A stretch of 64,000 nt of DNA from Leptodactylus fallax. Lineage: Eukaryota > Chordata > Amphibia > Anura > Leptodactylidae. Location: NCBI GenBank assembly GCA_947044405.1, contig CAMRHE010000157.1:1-64000 (forward strand). The letters run 5' to 3'. Each line of letters begins with the position of its first letter. Position 1 is the first letter of the stretch. Positions 36,725-48,329 of the stretch are shown in pieces. The position numbers were made by a program, and so were the translations under genes. The notes under the pieces are model-generated. The model was not told the origin of the DNA. It was given only the letters and a program-made list of their open reading frames with translations, and searched no databases.

Positions 36725-36975
36725 AGGTTCACACCTGTGTAGTTGTTTCTGTTTTTCTGGACCGGTGGAGGACAAGAAGAACAGAAAAACGGATCTGTTC
36801 TGTAACAAACACAAACAGAGCCCAAGGGACCCCTTTGACTATAATTGCGTCCATCGTGTGTCCATCCTTTCTATTTGAAAAATCCAGGTTTGCAGGATTT
36901 ATTCATATGGCAATTTTAGACAGATCTAAGCAGGAGCCTCCGAACGAAACCTTCGACACAAGTGTGAACCAGCCT
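36725..36975. mobile_element. small inverted-repeat element
   Basis: Ends ctaggttcacacctgtgt and acaagtgtgaaccagcct are inverted. Non-coding interior. No clear target duplication. Confidence 0.55.
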
Positions 36976-37193
36976 GACTCGTAATCACATCTGCTAACAA
37001 GTGTTGATATGCCCGCTGCCATGCTTGCTACACATGAAAAATATTTTATCTACACATAATAGTATCATCATTTGCAAATGGAGTATTTCTTTTACATACT
37101 GAAGATACCTTTTATTATGAATGACAGGTAAGAAGTTTAATAGGACATGCCTATTGTTGGTTGAAATCAATAGCAGTGATGGTTTTATTTGAA

Positions 37194-37437
37194 TTTACTA
37201 CCAAAAGACTGTGGGAATTTTCTAAGACTAGTGTTTCCTATGCCAGTCTTAATAAAGGCCCTGATTGGGATGAGGCTCTCTGCCCTGCCCACATTCGCAG
37301 AAAGTGGTGAGCAAGGTGCAGAATGGTGACTGTGAGGCATCTTTGGTGCAGGAAAGGACCATGTGCCAAAGATGCACTGCATTATCAGCAATCTATGCCA
37401 GAAGCTGACGTAGATGGGTTGATAAATCCCCCCTCTG
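37194..37437. mobile_element. miniature inverted-repeat element (same family as 1.3 kb)
   Basis: Shares tatgccagtcttaat, ggaaaggaccat and ccaaagatg in order with 1331-1722 and ends gttgataaatccccc. Confidence 0.55.
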
Positions 37438-37783
37438 TCACACCTCTGTCTGGGGAAGGCAAGGCAATTTTCATACAGTATGTAAAAGTATCGCATTTTT
37501 GTGGTGAATACTAACCTAGCTAATAGGAGGTGTAAAGTTAGAATAGACAGTCTAATAACGGGACAGATTTATCAAACAGTATTCTAAAAACAGTGTTACG
37601 GGCATTCTGATTTTTTCCCACTGTACAGGTTAAATATTTTTATATTTTAATAATATGCACAATTTCCGGTGGGGAATAGTGTCAGTGGTTTTCATACTTA
37701 TTTATTTTTAGATGTAATCTATGGAAGTGGGTATTTTGAATATTTTTAGTATTATTTTAATATATTTCTAAAACCTTTTTAAT

Positions 37784-38255
37784 GCTAAGGCCCCATGTAG
37801 CAAGCCACAGGCAAAAAGCAGCGTGGAAAAGACCGCGGCAGAAATGCATTGCACTTTAGACAGGAAATCCGCAAAGTTTTCCTCTGCAGACTTTCTGTCC
37901 CTATTATACCTATACAGAAAAAAGGCCAGTGTTTCCGTACGTATAATTGACATGCTGTGGTTTACAAAAATGCGACGGTTTTTGAAATCGCAGCATTTCT
38001 GCTGCGGATTTTTTTTGCAATGTGTGGATGGAATTAGCCAGAATCCCATCCACTTTGCAGGTATTGTAAAACACAGTGTTTTCGCAACGTGGGATCCTCC
38101 ATGCCCCTTATCAGTTTTGAGGCCCTCCATTGTAGCTTTTATATCTCTAGGACATCCTTTCTATGAACTGGTGCCCAGAACTGAATTGCATATTACAGGT
38201 ACTGTAAAAAGCCACGTTTTTTGCGCAGCATTTTCGCAACATGGGGCCCCAGCCT
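37784..38255. mobile_element. hAT-like 'ggccccat' repeat carrying a LINE piece
   Basis: Left end gctaaggccccatgtagc, right end catggggccccagcct. Near the right end the family sequence is interrupted at 38098-38199 by about 100 bp of LINE and then partly repeated (gtattgtaaaacac before, gtactgtaaaaagc after). The 144-codon open frame across it is a by-product. Confidence 0.7.
38098..38199 (-). mobile_element. LINE reverse-transcriptase fragment captured in a repeat
   Basis: Nearly the same sequence as 46371-46470 (ccccttatcagttttg, tatctctaggacatcc, tgcccagaactgaa). On the minus strand it encodes part of the LEYAVQFW...EIEKVQ region of a LINE protein. Confidence 0.8.
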
Positions 38256-38333
38256 AAAATGTTTTTTACCTTCTTTTTCAGTCCCCCGGGGGCTTGAGTA
38301 AGCAATCATTATATTACTTATACTATAGTACTG

Positions 38334-39144
38334 CATACCACCCAACCGTCCCAGATTCCGCGGGACAGTCCCGGATTCTAGGTTCTTTACTGCTGTCCTG
38401 GTCGGTGGAAGGTATGTCCCAGCTTCAACTTATCTGCGTCTGGAGGATGCAGATGAGTTTAATACAGTGGTGAAGCAGAAGCCGTCTATGGAAAACTCCT
38501 GCCTAGACACTCTGCACCCTGTGTGCTTCGGCCCCAGGAGCTGTAGGCGCGATGTGATGACGTCACTCACATTGCGTGTGCAACTCCCTGAAGCCTGTGG
38601 GAGCAGACAGCTCAGACAGAGCAGCAGGGGAGCGAGGAGAGGTGAGTATCAGTGTTTTGATATGTTAAACTTTTGCACATGAAGAGGGACATTAAACTGT
38701 CGGGGTAGATGGATTGAGACATTAAACTTTGGGGGCAGATGGAGAGGGGGCATTAAACTTCTGGGGGGCAGATGAAGAGGGACCTTAAACTGGGGGGAAA
38801 ATTGAGGAGGACATTAAACTCTGGAGGAACATAGAGGGGGCATTAAACTTTGGAGGCAGATGAAGAGGGACATTAAAATGGGGGCAGCTGGAGGGGGACA
38901 TTAAACTGGGGGCAGCTGGAGGGGGACTTCATGCTGTGGGGGCAATTGGAGGGGAACATTATAAAGTGGGGGAATATAATATTAGAGTGACTGTAGGAGC
39001 ATTATACTGTGTGGGGGCACAAAGAGAAATGGGTGGGAATGAGCGGAGTCAGCGTAGAAGTGGGTGGAACTAAGTTTTCCACGGCACGCTATGCGCGCCA
39101 CGCATTCTGTCCCTCTTTCTGTCCTTTAAATGTTGGGAGGTATG
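38334..39144. mobile_element. miniature DNA transposon with catacc ends
   Basis: Ends cataccacccaac and gttgggaggtatg are inverted repeats with one mismatch. About 280 bp inside are a minisatellite. The flanks show only a loose gtactg/atactg match, so the superfamily is open. Confidence 0.65.
38680..38960 (+). repeat. minisatellite, ~30-bp unit, about 9 copies
   Basis: Degenerate units around gagggacattaaactgggg and gcagatggag, inside the catacc-ended element. Confidence 0.8.
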
Positions 39145-39890
39145 ATACTGTAATATATGGGACAATTGCTCATTTACTAAAAGCTGGTATCAATAGCAGA
39201 CTTGGGAGCCCTAAGAAGGTTTCTGGCTGCCATGGCAACCAAACTCCCGCAATCTCACTGCAGGGAGAGCACTCAGGCTGTCATGAAACAAGTAAAAGTA
39301 ACAACTTAGATGCCATGGTCCCATCTGGCTACTTGATCTGAGGGGTTAATAGACAGTGATGGGTGTTATCTCCGACTACAGACACTGCTGCTAGGTCTCT
39401 GCTGTGTAAAGCAGAATTTGAGTGGGTGCCATATTTAAACTACTGACATCCATCGTACACTTATGGTGGATGTTGACAAGGGGTATCTTGCAGCAACCCT
39501 TAAGTGCAGGAAAAAGTCTCGTTTTTTTTTTTACAAAGTGTAAAGTTGCCTTTCAGCGGCATGTGTATAGAGCAGGGTTCAGCAAACCCTTCCCACCTCT
39601 ATGCTGTATAATACTGATAATCACTCTGCTGCCATTCTGTCAGCCTCCAGCACCTGCACATAATGATGCCGTCCATAACTTGGCAGTGAGTGGAGGACCA
39701 CGTGAGTCACTGAGCCTCCTCTATAGTATCCCACTGGACTCTGCAAACTGAAGCAGGAATGGTGGAGGAGGCTGAGTGACTTGTACAGTCACATGGTCCT
39801 AGACTCGCTGCCAAGCTACAGACTGCATCAACATCTGTAGGTGCCAGAGGCTGACATAATGGGTGGAGGAGCGATCATCAGTAATAAAGC
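39145..39890. other. fragments of dispersed repeats, no gene
   Basis: The stretch up to about 39480 resembles the end of the 8.7-9.7 kb repeat (catatttaaactactgacatcc compares with catctttaaacacctgacatcc). The rest is unassigned. Confidence 0.4.
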
Positions 39891-39894
39891 ACAA

Positions 39895-40330
39895 GGTACA
39901 GAGGTGGGAAATACTGTGTGGGGGCTACACAAACTGGGCATCATACTGTGTGGGAGACTTATACTGGGCATTAGACTGTGTGGGGGGGCACTAAGGGACA
40001 TTATACTGTGTATAGGGATAATAAAGAGCATTATACTGTGTATAGGGACAATAAAGAGAATTATAATAGGTATATGGTGCACTAAGGGACATTATAATGT
40101 GTATAGAGACAATAAGGAGCATTATACTGTGTATAGGGGCAATAAAGAGAATTATAATGGGTAAATGGGAGCACTAAGGGTCATTATACTGTGTATAGGG
40201 GCAATAAGGAGCATTATACTGTGTTTAGGGGCAATAAGGAGCAGCATACTGTGTATATGGGACACTAAGAAGCATTATACTATATAGGGGCAATAAGAAG
40301 CATTGTACTGTATACTGGGCCTTGGCATTC
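39895..40330 (+). repeat. minisatellite, ~30-36-bp unit, about 13 copies
   Basis: Units around cattatactgtgtatagggg plus caataaggag. The open frame of 107 codons through it is a repeat by-product. Confidence 0.85.
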
Positions 40331-40679
40331 TACCACACAAAATAGCGCAGCATGCTTTTTTCAGGTTCACACAACTTTTACGTAGAGGTTGACAACATTA
40401 ATTATTGCGCAACACACTGAGCATCCTATCCTTGATTTTTTTTGTTAAATTTGCCCACCATACAGTGGGGAAAAAAGTATTTAGTCAGCCACCAATTGTG
40501 CAAGTTCTCACACTTAAAAAGATGAGAGAGGTCTGTAATTGACATCATAGGTAGACCTCAACTATGAGAGACAAAATGAGAAAACATATCTAGAAAATTA
40601 CATTGTCTAATTTTTTAAGAATTTATTTGCAAATTATGGTGGAAAATAAGTATTTGGTCACCTACTGCAAGGGCATTGA

Positions 40680-40973
40680 AGATGAAACGTGGCTGGGTCT
40701 TTCAGCATGACAATGATCCCAAGCACACGCCAGGGCAACGAAGGAGTGGCTTCGTAAGAAGCATTTCAAGGTCCTGGAGTGGCCTAGCCAGTCTCCAGAT
40801 CTCAACCCCATTGAAAACCTTTGGAGGGAGTTGAAAGTCCGTGTTGCCCAGCGACAGCCCCAAAACATCACTGCTCTAGAGGAGATCTGCATGGAGGAAT
40901 GGGCCAACATACCAGCAACAGTGTGTGCCAGCCTTGTGAAAACTTACAGGAAACGTTTGACTTCTGTCATTGG
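40680..40973 (+). pseudogene. Tc1-like transposase, C-terminal half (inverted)
   Basis: On the plus strand the sequence encodes HDNDPKH, then after a 1-base loss WLRKKHF..., [11 protein letters not shown] and finally a [10 protein letters not shown] stretch. These contain the second and third catalytic acidic residues of a DD34E transposase. The reading frame breaks right after DNDPKH near 40727. The final residues of the normal protein are replaced at 40971-40973 by a jump to the opposite strand. It cannot make a functional product. Confidence 0.88.
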
Positions 40974-41347
40974 CTTAAGCAGGGGGACACGTCTGGCACT
41001 GCAGGATCTGAGTCCCTGGCGGTGTAGTGTATTACTGACAGTGGCCTTTGTTACATTAGTCCCAGCTTTCTGCAGGTCATTCATTAGGTCCCCCCGTGTG
41101 GTTCTAGGATTTTTGCTGACCGTTCTTGTGATCATTTTGACCCCACAGGGTGAGATCTTGCGTGGAGCCCCTGATCGAGGGAGATTATCAGTGGTCTTGT
41201 ACTGTATGTCTTCCATTTTCTTATTGCTCCCACAGTTGATTTCTTCACACCAAGCTGCTTGCCTATTGTAGATTCAGTCTTCCCAGCCTGGTGCAGGTCT
41301 ACAATTTTGTCTCTGGTGTCCTTCCACAGCTCCTTGGTCTTCACCAT
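40974..41347 (-). pseudogene. Tc1-like transposase, N-terminal half
   Basis: On the minus strand the frame starts [19 protein letters not shown] at 41347, with a helix-turn-helix region. A frameshift near codon 46 moves it to the next frame, which continues [17 protein letters not shown] (linker) and ends RRVPLLKP at the inversion junction. About 110 codons that would carry WSDE are missing between this piece and the plus-strand half. Confidence 0.88.
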
Positions 41348-41698
41348 AGTGGAGTGTGACTGTTTGAGGTTGTGGACAGGTGTCTTTTATACTGATAACA
41401 ATGTCAAACAGGTGCCATTACTACAGGTAATGAGTGGAAGACAGAGGAGCCTCTTAAAGAAGAAGTTACAGGTCTGTGAGAGCCAGAAATTCTTTGTAGG
41501 TGACCAAATACTTATTTTCCACCATAATTTGCAAATAAATTCTTTAAAAATCAGACATTGTGATTTTCTAGATATGTTTTTTCATTTTGTCTCTCATAGT
41601 TGAGGTCTACCTATGATGTCAATTACAGGCCTCTCATCTTTTTAAGTGGGAGAACTTGCACAATTGGTGGCTGACTAAATACTTTTTTCCCCACTGTA

Positions 41699-42088
41699 CA
41701 ATGAACAGCACTGGACTCCCTGTTCAAGCTGGTGGCAGTTCGCTAATGTAGGGGAGGTCACCTCATCCTAAATGTCATGCTGTGTTGGCATTGTATCTAC
41801 TTCTGAATTTCTAGGTGGGTTGAATTTCCAGTAACTCAGTAAAGTAAATCAGTAATATGTTCCGAATATTACTATATTTTCTTATTAGCAGGCCCCAATT
41901 AACTTATTGATATTAAACTGCCATACAGTGATAAATATAGCCATAGAGTGCCCAAATTATACAACTACCTTATAAACTCATGATCATGCCTATAAATACT
42001 GTTCACTATATTTACTTATATAGTGTCATCATATTCCACTGCACTTTAAAGAGATGTTTTCAACACTATCCCGAGTAGAGCAGTATAT
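41699..42088. other. unassigned non-coding
   Basis: No supported feature. Confidence 0.5.
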
Positions 42089-42197
42089 CTTTGAACATAC
42101 AAACTCCTTGCAGATGTCATCCTTGACCGCATTCATCCCAGGACTCCAACGCTGCAAGACATTAGTGCTAACTAACCACTGAGCCACAGTGCTGCCA
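42089..42197 (-). mobile_element. SINE fragment (head region, minus strand)
   Basis: On the minus strand: gtggctcagtggttag (A-box area), tgcagcgttggagtcctggg, then gacatctgcaaggagtttg. This is the same SINE as at 29.6 kb; the 3' body is missing. Confidence 0.75.
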
Positions 42198-42924
42198 CTA
42201 CACCAAGCTTACATAAGTTTGCCATTCTTTTGTGTCTTATGATCGCTTGGCAGTTTCCATAGAAAACAGCCAGGAACATATGCGTCCACTTATTCATATT
42301 CCTCCCAGATGTGGATGCTGGATCCCTAAATGCTGATAAATGGGTGTCCCACCTCAAATGGAAAAAGATAGATTAATTTGAGTTTGCAGCCTTTTTGAAC
42401 CAGTCAGGTGTGATAAAAAGAAAATGCAGTAAAATCTGCAACAAAAAACATTGTATTTCCATAATGTGGGGCCTTAGCTTAAAGGTCTTTTTAAGGTATA
42501 TAAGACATAAAATTATATTAATGAAGAGGATACTTTTTCAATAAAAATGTATTTGTAATAATTGTAATTGTAACAGCCATTATTCAATTAGGCCCTAAAA
42601 TTACCAGTAATATTGTAACTCTGACTCACAAAGAGTCATCCACCAGCTCTCAGGAGAGGAAAACCCCCTCTGGGCATTAAGAGGCTGTAGAAAACAAACA
42701 GTAACTGTTATTGCAAGCAATGCTGCCTTTGCTGAGATTATTGAGCATGAATTTCCATAAACTTAATACTTAAGACCCTTTTACAGGGGCCAGTGATCTG
42801 GTCAATGAGTATTCATATCAGCACTTCTTCCCAACTATTGGCCTGTGTAAACAGGGAAATGAACTTCAGACAAAAGAGTAAAAATTTTTTGTTGGCTGAT
42901 CAAATTTAAGTTTATGACTTTATC
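42198..42924. other. unassigned non-coding
   Basis: A short 'ggccccat'-family scrap (aatgtggggccttagctt) ends near 42480. Nothing else supported. Confidence 0.45.
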
Positions 42925-43490
42925 TCCAAGGTCTGTGTAGAGAACGTCCAAGACAGCTTTTTCCAAACATGTATGTAAGTGACTGTCCAAAACAGACTTC
43001 ACCAAGGTCAATTGTAATGATTATCTGAGATAATTTTCACATATGTCTATGTATTGACTGTTTGAGGCATTCTTCTCAAGAGTATGTAGTATTTGTCCAA
43101 GACAGTGTTCCCAAGTCTATGTATTGACTGTTCAAGACAGCCATCACAAACGTCTGTGCAGTGACTGTCCAAGACAGCCTTCAAGGTGTGTGTTGTGACT
43201 CCCCAAGAAAGCCTTCATCAAGATCAATGTAGTAACTGTTCAAGATAGCATTCACCAAGGTCTGTGTAGTGATTCGCCAAGACTGCCTTCCCAAGACTAT
43301 CTAGAGACTGCCCAATACAATCTCCACAAACATCTATATAGTGAATGTCCAAAACTGCCTTCAAAAAATATATGTAGTGACTGTAGAAGACAGCCTCCAT
43401 GAAAACCTATGTATAGACTGTCCAAGACAGCCTTCACAATTTTGTCTGTAGTGACTGTCCAAGACTGTCTTCACCAGTAATTTTGCCTAA
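42925..43490 (+). repeat. old degenerate minisatellite, ~36-bp unit, about 14 copies
   Basis: Units around tgtagtgactgtccaagaca followed by gccttcaccaag. Divergence between units is high and some are shortened to about 30 bp. No open frame spans it. Confidence 0.8.
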
Positions 43491-45699
43491 CAAGTTTCCT
43501 CTGGTTTCTTGCTTGTGTTTGTGTCCTATGCCCTTATTGGACTCTCTGCATCCCATCCACATGATTATCTGAAATACATAATTACAAGTTAAAACATTTT
43601 TTAGTTCATGTTCTAATTCTACACATTAATGAACAAAAGAGTGGTTATATTATATTAATGTGTTATATACTGCTACTATACTGGTTGTTTATGTTCGAAC
43701 CAGTGTTGCACCAAAGAGTTCCATAATTGTCATAGAAACCGGCCAGACAACCGATTTATTAAAATCCTACCCAGAAAAAGTAAAGCTGGATTCTGATTGG
43801 TTGCTATAAAACAGGAACAATTTCTGACACCAATTTTTACATGTTTCACATTATATAGAAAATGTTTTAGTTTGTTACCAAATTCTTGGTGCTGATAAAT
43901 TGGAAGCCATAAACATGGATATACTGTAAAGACAGTAAGACATCTCAGGGAGACAAAATGACTATTTTATGGATCCTGCCATATGATTTTTTACAGACTT
44001 CAGTAGAAAATGATAGAACAACAACTATCCATATATCCCACGTGAAGACAGTTGCTATTTGCCCCCACAGTCTACTTGGCACTCACTAACCTGGGCACAT
44101 GAACAACCCTTGACCAATTTCATGGTTAGTTTACTTACTTTGCTTTGCTTATTATACAGTATCTAGGGTTATATAGGACACAGGAGCTGCTGCTGAGTTG
44201 TGCACATCTCTGTGACAACAAGACAAGACTGCAGCAGGTGCATTGTGTGTATGGAATACAAATTGTGACGGCATTATGACATCACAGTTGATGAGGGTGT
44301 GGCTTTCTTCTTAGCTAAGCTGTAATTGGTTTCTGTGGTTAACAAATTCTTCATAGCTGAGCTCTGGTTTGTTGCTGTGCAGCAAAGGCAATATTACTCT
44401 TTGCACGTGTCCAGACATGTATACTATGCAGATTTTCAGCTGAGAAGAAACTCTGCAGCATGTTACAATATCGGTAAAGTGGATTAAATCTCAATTATAT
44501 GTATTGGGTGATACCTGATATTTACTTGTCCTGCTCCTGCTCTAGTAGTGATTATCTAGAGCAGTGAGTGAAACCCTGGCAAGAGAAGAAATTCCCAAAA
44601 AGCCCTTTTCAGCTAATATGCCTACAAATAAAACTCTTTTCATGAAAATGCAGCTGCAATGCAAAATAAGATAGGTATCTTTGGAAAGTGTAGAAGCAGC
44701 CCTACAAAGTCCTACCATTAGTTTGATACCAATTTTCCTGCTGACAGATTCCCTTTAAGCTTGGCACACAGAATGGCAATCTTAACAAATTCCCAGCTTC
44801 TGCAATGATAGCAGGGGCGATGCAGGGGCATGAAATATCATGTTAATGAATGCTACAGCTGTACATAGTAGCATGATGGTACCAAATCAGATACATGGAT
44901 TTCTGATCTGGAAAATAAATTGAGTTTTTCAATTTTTATCATTTATTTTATTTTCAAGACTGAAGCCAAAAAGCACTTCATACCAGTCAGTTTATCTCTA
45001 TCAATGCTCTTTCTTTCAGCTGTTTTATAGGAACCATTGCTATTCCAAGTCAAACTTTGTACTAAGGAGTGAGTTGTTACATCATACTTTTTCACAAATT
45101 GTTTTGTTTTATAAAATTGTTACATTGGTTGAATCAGGAAGTAAAACATCCACAAGTGTTTGTGATATTTTCAATTCAAATTTGTTCAGATTTGGCCATC
45201 GGCATTCATAGGGTTCAGTATTTCAATGGTGACCCTTTGTTTTATGAAAAAATCTATCCGATGTTGATGTGCGCCTTCTAGGTAATACATGGAGTGTAAA
45301 TTAGATTTAGTAGTGCATATTAATTAAATGCTGAGTATTGTGTGTCCATGTCTAGTCAGTACTTAATATAGCCCTATAAATATATCCCTGATGAAACTTA
45401 GACCTAGCTTATTGTAACATTACCATCTGTACTGCTTCTTCCACTACATGCTTAGAGGTCATACTTTTAATGTCATGGCATCACAAGTCACTTCTTTTGG
45501 AGAAGTTTATGTAATTATGGTTGCTTATGATCCAGAAGAATCATTCCAGATGTGTATAGAAGAGCCAAACCATCCAGAAACGTTACCAGGTGTAAAAAAG
45601 ACAAAGTTTTGTTATAATGAATGTAGGCAGTATAGTAACTTCCAGGGCATACTGGTGTCTAGCAGCACTTCATCCGGATAAGATATTGAGTTGCTGCTA
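43491..45699. other. unassigned non-coding
   Basis: A 77-codon frame at 45448-45681 contains SFGEVYV, which recalls a kinase glycine loop, but no other kinase motif or splice signal supports it. No repeat borders found. Confidence 0.4.
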
Positions 45700-46034
45700 T
45701 AACTCCCCTATATCAACATTAGTAATCAAAAGAAACATTATAGATTAAGTGGTGAAAGTCCTATTTTGTTAGCACAGTCTGTGAAACAGTATATTGCTGC
45801 TATGACCAGCTCCTGGGGTAGGCTATTCCACAGATTCACAGTGCAGAATCCTTGTCACCTCCGGAGATTAACCCTTTTTTTTCTCCAGACGGAGGGAGTA
45901 CCACCTTGACTTTTTAGAGGATTTTACATGGAACAACTTTTCCCATATTTTTTTTATGGGCTAATATATAGATCTATTATATCTCCATTTAAATGCCTCT
46001 TCTCAAGACTAAAGAAATTTAACTTCTTAAATCT
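45700..46034 (-). mobile_element. LINE fragment, 3' part
   Basis: On the minus strand it encodes, with stops, the end of a CR1/L2-like reverse transcriptase: FKKLNFFSLEKRHLNGDII near the 46.0-kb side and VNLWNSLPQELV near 45.8 kb. The 5' part lies at 46342-46600, beyond a hAT-like insertion. Confidence 0.75.
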
Positions 46035-46341
46035 AAGGCCCGACATAGCCAACAGCAGCCAAAAAACGCTGAGGAACACTTTTTTCTGCAGCGTTTTCCA
46101 CAGAAATTCCACAGAGTTTTCCTCTGTGGACTTTCGCACCTATTATACCTATACGGAAAATTCCAGCGTTTCCTTAGGTATAATTGACATGCTGTGATTT
46201 ACAAAAAACACAATCGTTTTTGAAAACACAGCTTTTCTGCTGCAGATTTTTTTTCAGCAATGTGTGGATGGAATTAGCCAGAATCCCATCCACTTTGCAG
46301 GTATTGTAAAATGTATTGTTTTTGCAATGTGGGGCCCCTGC
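46035..46341. mobile_element. hAT-like 'ggccccat' repeat inserted in a LINE
   Basis: Starts aaggcccgacatagcc and ends atgtggggcccctgc. The flanks ttaaatct (46027-46034) and tttaatct (46342-46349) agree at seven of eight bases. Removing the insert joins the LINE reading frame (LSYEERLK then FKKLNF), which confirms the insertion. Confidence 0.8.
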
Positions 46342-46600
46342 TTTAATCTTTCTTCATAACTGAGGTCCTCCATGCCCCTTATCAGTTTTGTTGCCCTCCC
46401 TTGTACCTTTTCTATCTCTAGGACATCCTTTCTATGAACTGATGCCCAGAACTGAACTGCATATTCCAGATGGGACCAATCTAATGATTTACAAAGTGGT
46501 AATATTACATTCCAGTCTCCCGGTTTTACATGACAATATCCTGCTGATTGACATTGCATTTCATCTATGATCTTTAAGTACACCCAGGTCCTTCTCCACC
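46342..46600 (-). mobile_element. LINE fragment, 5' part
   Basis: On the minus strand it encodes HLEYAVQFW, EIEKVQGRATKLIRG and LSYEERLK, the conserved C-terminal region of CR1/L2-type LINE proteins after the reverse transcriptase core. Truncated upstream near 46.6 kb. Confidence 0.8.
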
Positions 46601-47104
46601 AGGGACTCTCCTAGCTATACTTCCCCTAGGACATATGCTGCATGCAGATTATTTATTTTCCTAGATACATAACTTTTTTTCGCAGATGCATCATGTTAGT
46701 GAAAACAAGGATCAATCATGTAGGATTTCAAAGTTCCATATTCCTTGTCCTGTGGAAGATGTCTGGAAGCAGTTTGTCTCCCTCTTTCTATATACAAACA
46801 TACATACTCCAAATCCAAATTTAGAAAAACAATGTACAAAACAAAGAAAAAAAAGTTAAATACAAACTCTAGAGTTCTTATTTCTGATTTTCAAAATATA
46901 AACCTCCAATATTCCAAGACTACCTTACCCACCCAAAGGGATGAGAAAGAGAGAGCGAGAAAAGGAAAAAACAAGCAAATAATAAAAAAGAAATCAAATT
47001 ATTACTGTGTACACTTTCTGTAAAAGTTTGCCCCATACCAACAATTAAGCTACTGCAGAGTGTTTGTGTTTATGTGAGTTAAATATAAATTTACTTTGTT
47101 AGTC
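46601..47104. other. unassigned, possibly more LINE
   Basis: May be an eroded continuation of the LINE. No recognisable protein motif. Confidence 0.35.
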
Positions 47105-47280
47105 TAAGGATACGTTCACATCTACGCCGAAGTCTCCGTTGGAGACTCTGTCACCGTGTACACTGAAAATCGGTGGAGAAAAAAAGCCCTGCATGCAGGA
47201 CTTTTTCCTCTGCCCGTTTCAGTTTAAAAACTACGGACAGTGGAGAGGCGAGGCGAGGCTAGGGTGAACTTACCTTAAGC
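47105..47280. mobile_element. small inverted-repeat element
   Basis: Ends taaggatacgttcacatct and agggtgaacttaccttaag are imperfect inverted repeats. Internal stem cctgcatgcagg. Ends related to the 36.7-kb element. Confidence 0.55.
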
Positions 47281-48329
47281 CATACCAGACAGGTTTTAGT
47301 TGAGCTGATCACCACTTTCTAGAAATAAGGAATCTTGCCAAAATTAGCAATCAGATTCTTGCTACCCAGTATCTGAATGCATCATAATAGGAGCCAGTGC
47401 ACCAGGTGCAAGAATATACCAGGGCCTGACAGAAAATACAAAATTGTCAGGGCCAATTTTATAGAAGGACTTCTTCACTGCAAGATCAGTGAGACTGTGG
47501 ACCCAATTGCTTCCAATACCTTAGTGTCATATGAATGATGAGAATCCCCTCTTTCATACAGCACCAGGAGCAAGTTTCTACATTTTATAATGCCCCGAGA
47601 TATAACTGTTTAAAGTGACCCTCCTCCACCCTCATTTTCTCTTCATCACAGAAATAAAATTGGATACTGGGGTACTATGTCTCTTTAAGGAGACAGCCTT
47701 TGCAGGCCACCTTATGCATGCATGCTCTACTAGGAATTCTGGGAAAGGAATATTTAAATAAACTTTCCTTGATGGAAAATGGAAAACTTACTCTAGCAGT
47801 AAGTTTTGGAAGATCAATGCCTAGTTTTCTATAAAACCTAGAGACCTTGTTTGGGATTAAAGCCAAACCCGAACATATTTTGAAAATGAAAAATAGACCC
47901 GTCCACAGGCAGTTGCTTCGGGGTTTTTGCCCCCCCATCAGTGCTAAGCAGGGTACTTGTTCGGCTGGCTGAGAGGTCATTGATGTGGGTCAGAAGGGAT
48001 ACTATGTACTATATACTCTCTTAGGGAGACTGCCTTTGCATTTGCTATAGGAAGCGCTAGAGTGAGTTTTCCTTTATCCATCAAGGAAAACTTATTTAAA
48101 CCCTTTTCTGACATCCACCTTACTATTACAGTGGATATTGGATATTTAAAGCTGAGCAACTGCCACAGCCACTAGGTCTCCGCTATCTCTGTGGTGAAAA
48201 TGCTGGCAATCATTGCATGGACTGATAGTAGGCATTAACATACCCCATTTTCCCAGCATTTTGGGACTGGCGATCTGTTACCATGACACATACACATTAG
48301 ATATCCCTGCATCCGAAAACACGTGGTCT
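47281..48329. other. unassigned non-coding
   Basis: Two similar blocks with a tctctttaaggagac / tctcttagggagac motif (near 47681 and 48018) suggest a local duplication of about 340 bp. No gene. Confidence 0.4.

Larger units (their letters stand above)
40463..41696. mobile_element. Tc1-like transposon, family C, internally inverted (1234 bp)
   Basis: TA on both sides (40461-40462, 41697-41698). Ends cagtggggaaaaaagtattt in inverted orientation, with ~200-bp inverted repeats (40463-40665, 41497-41696) that each hold an outer and an inner repeat. The interior is scrambled: the transposase 3' half lies on the plus strand and the 5' half on the minus strand, meeting near 40971-40973, and the middle with the first catalytic Asp is gone. 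Confidence 0.92.

Noticed and set aside
37823..38257. 144-codon open frame
   Set aside because: Lies across the palindromic repeat and the captured LINE piece; no domain, and similar frames arise in other copies.
39009..39341. 110-codon open frame
   Set aside because: Spans the end of a transposon and a dispersed repeat; no domain.
39895..40330. CRISPR-like regular repeats
   Set aside because: Units are degenerate and directly adjacent with no unique spacers; ordinary minisatellite in a eukaryotic genome.
40831..41271. 146-codon plus-strand open frame
   Set aside because: Begins in the inverted Tc1-C transposase end and runs antisense through the other half; a chimera of known parts.
45448..45681. 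SFGEVYV resembling a kinase glycine-rich loop, possible N-lobe of the 52-kb kinase
   Set aside because: No catalytic Lys context, no splice donor at a fitting place, and 6.5 kb of repeats in between; probably chance.
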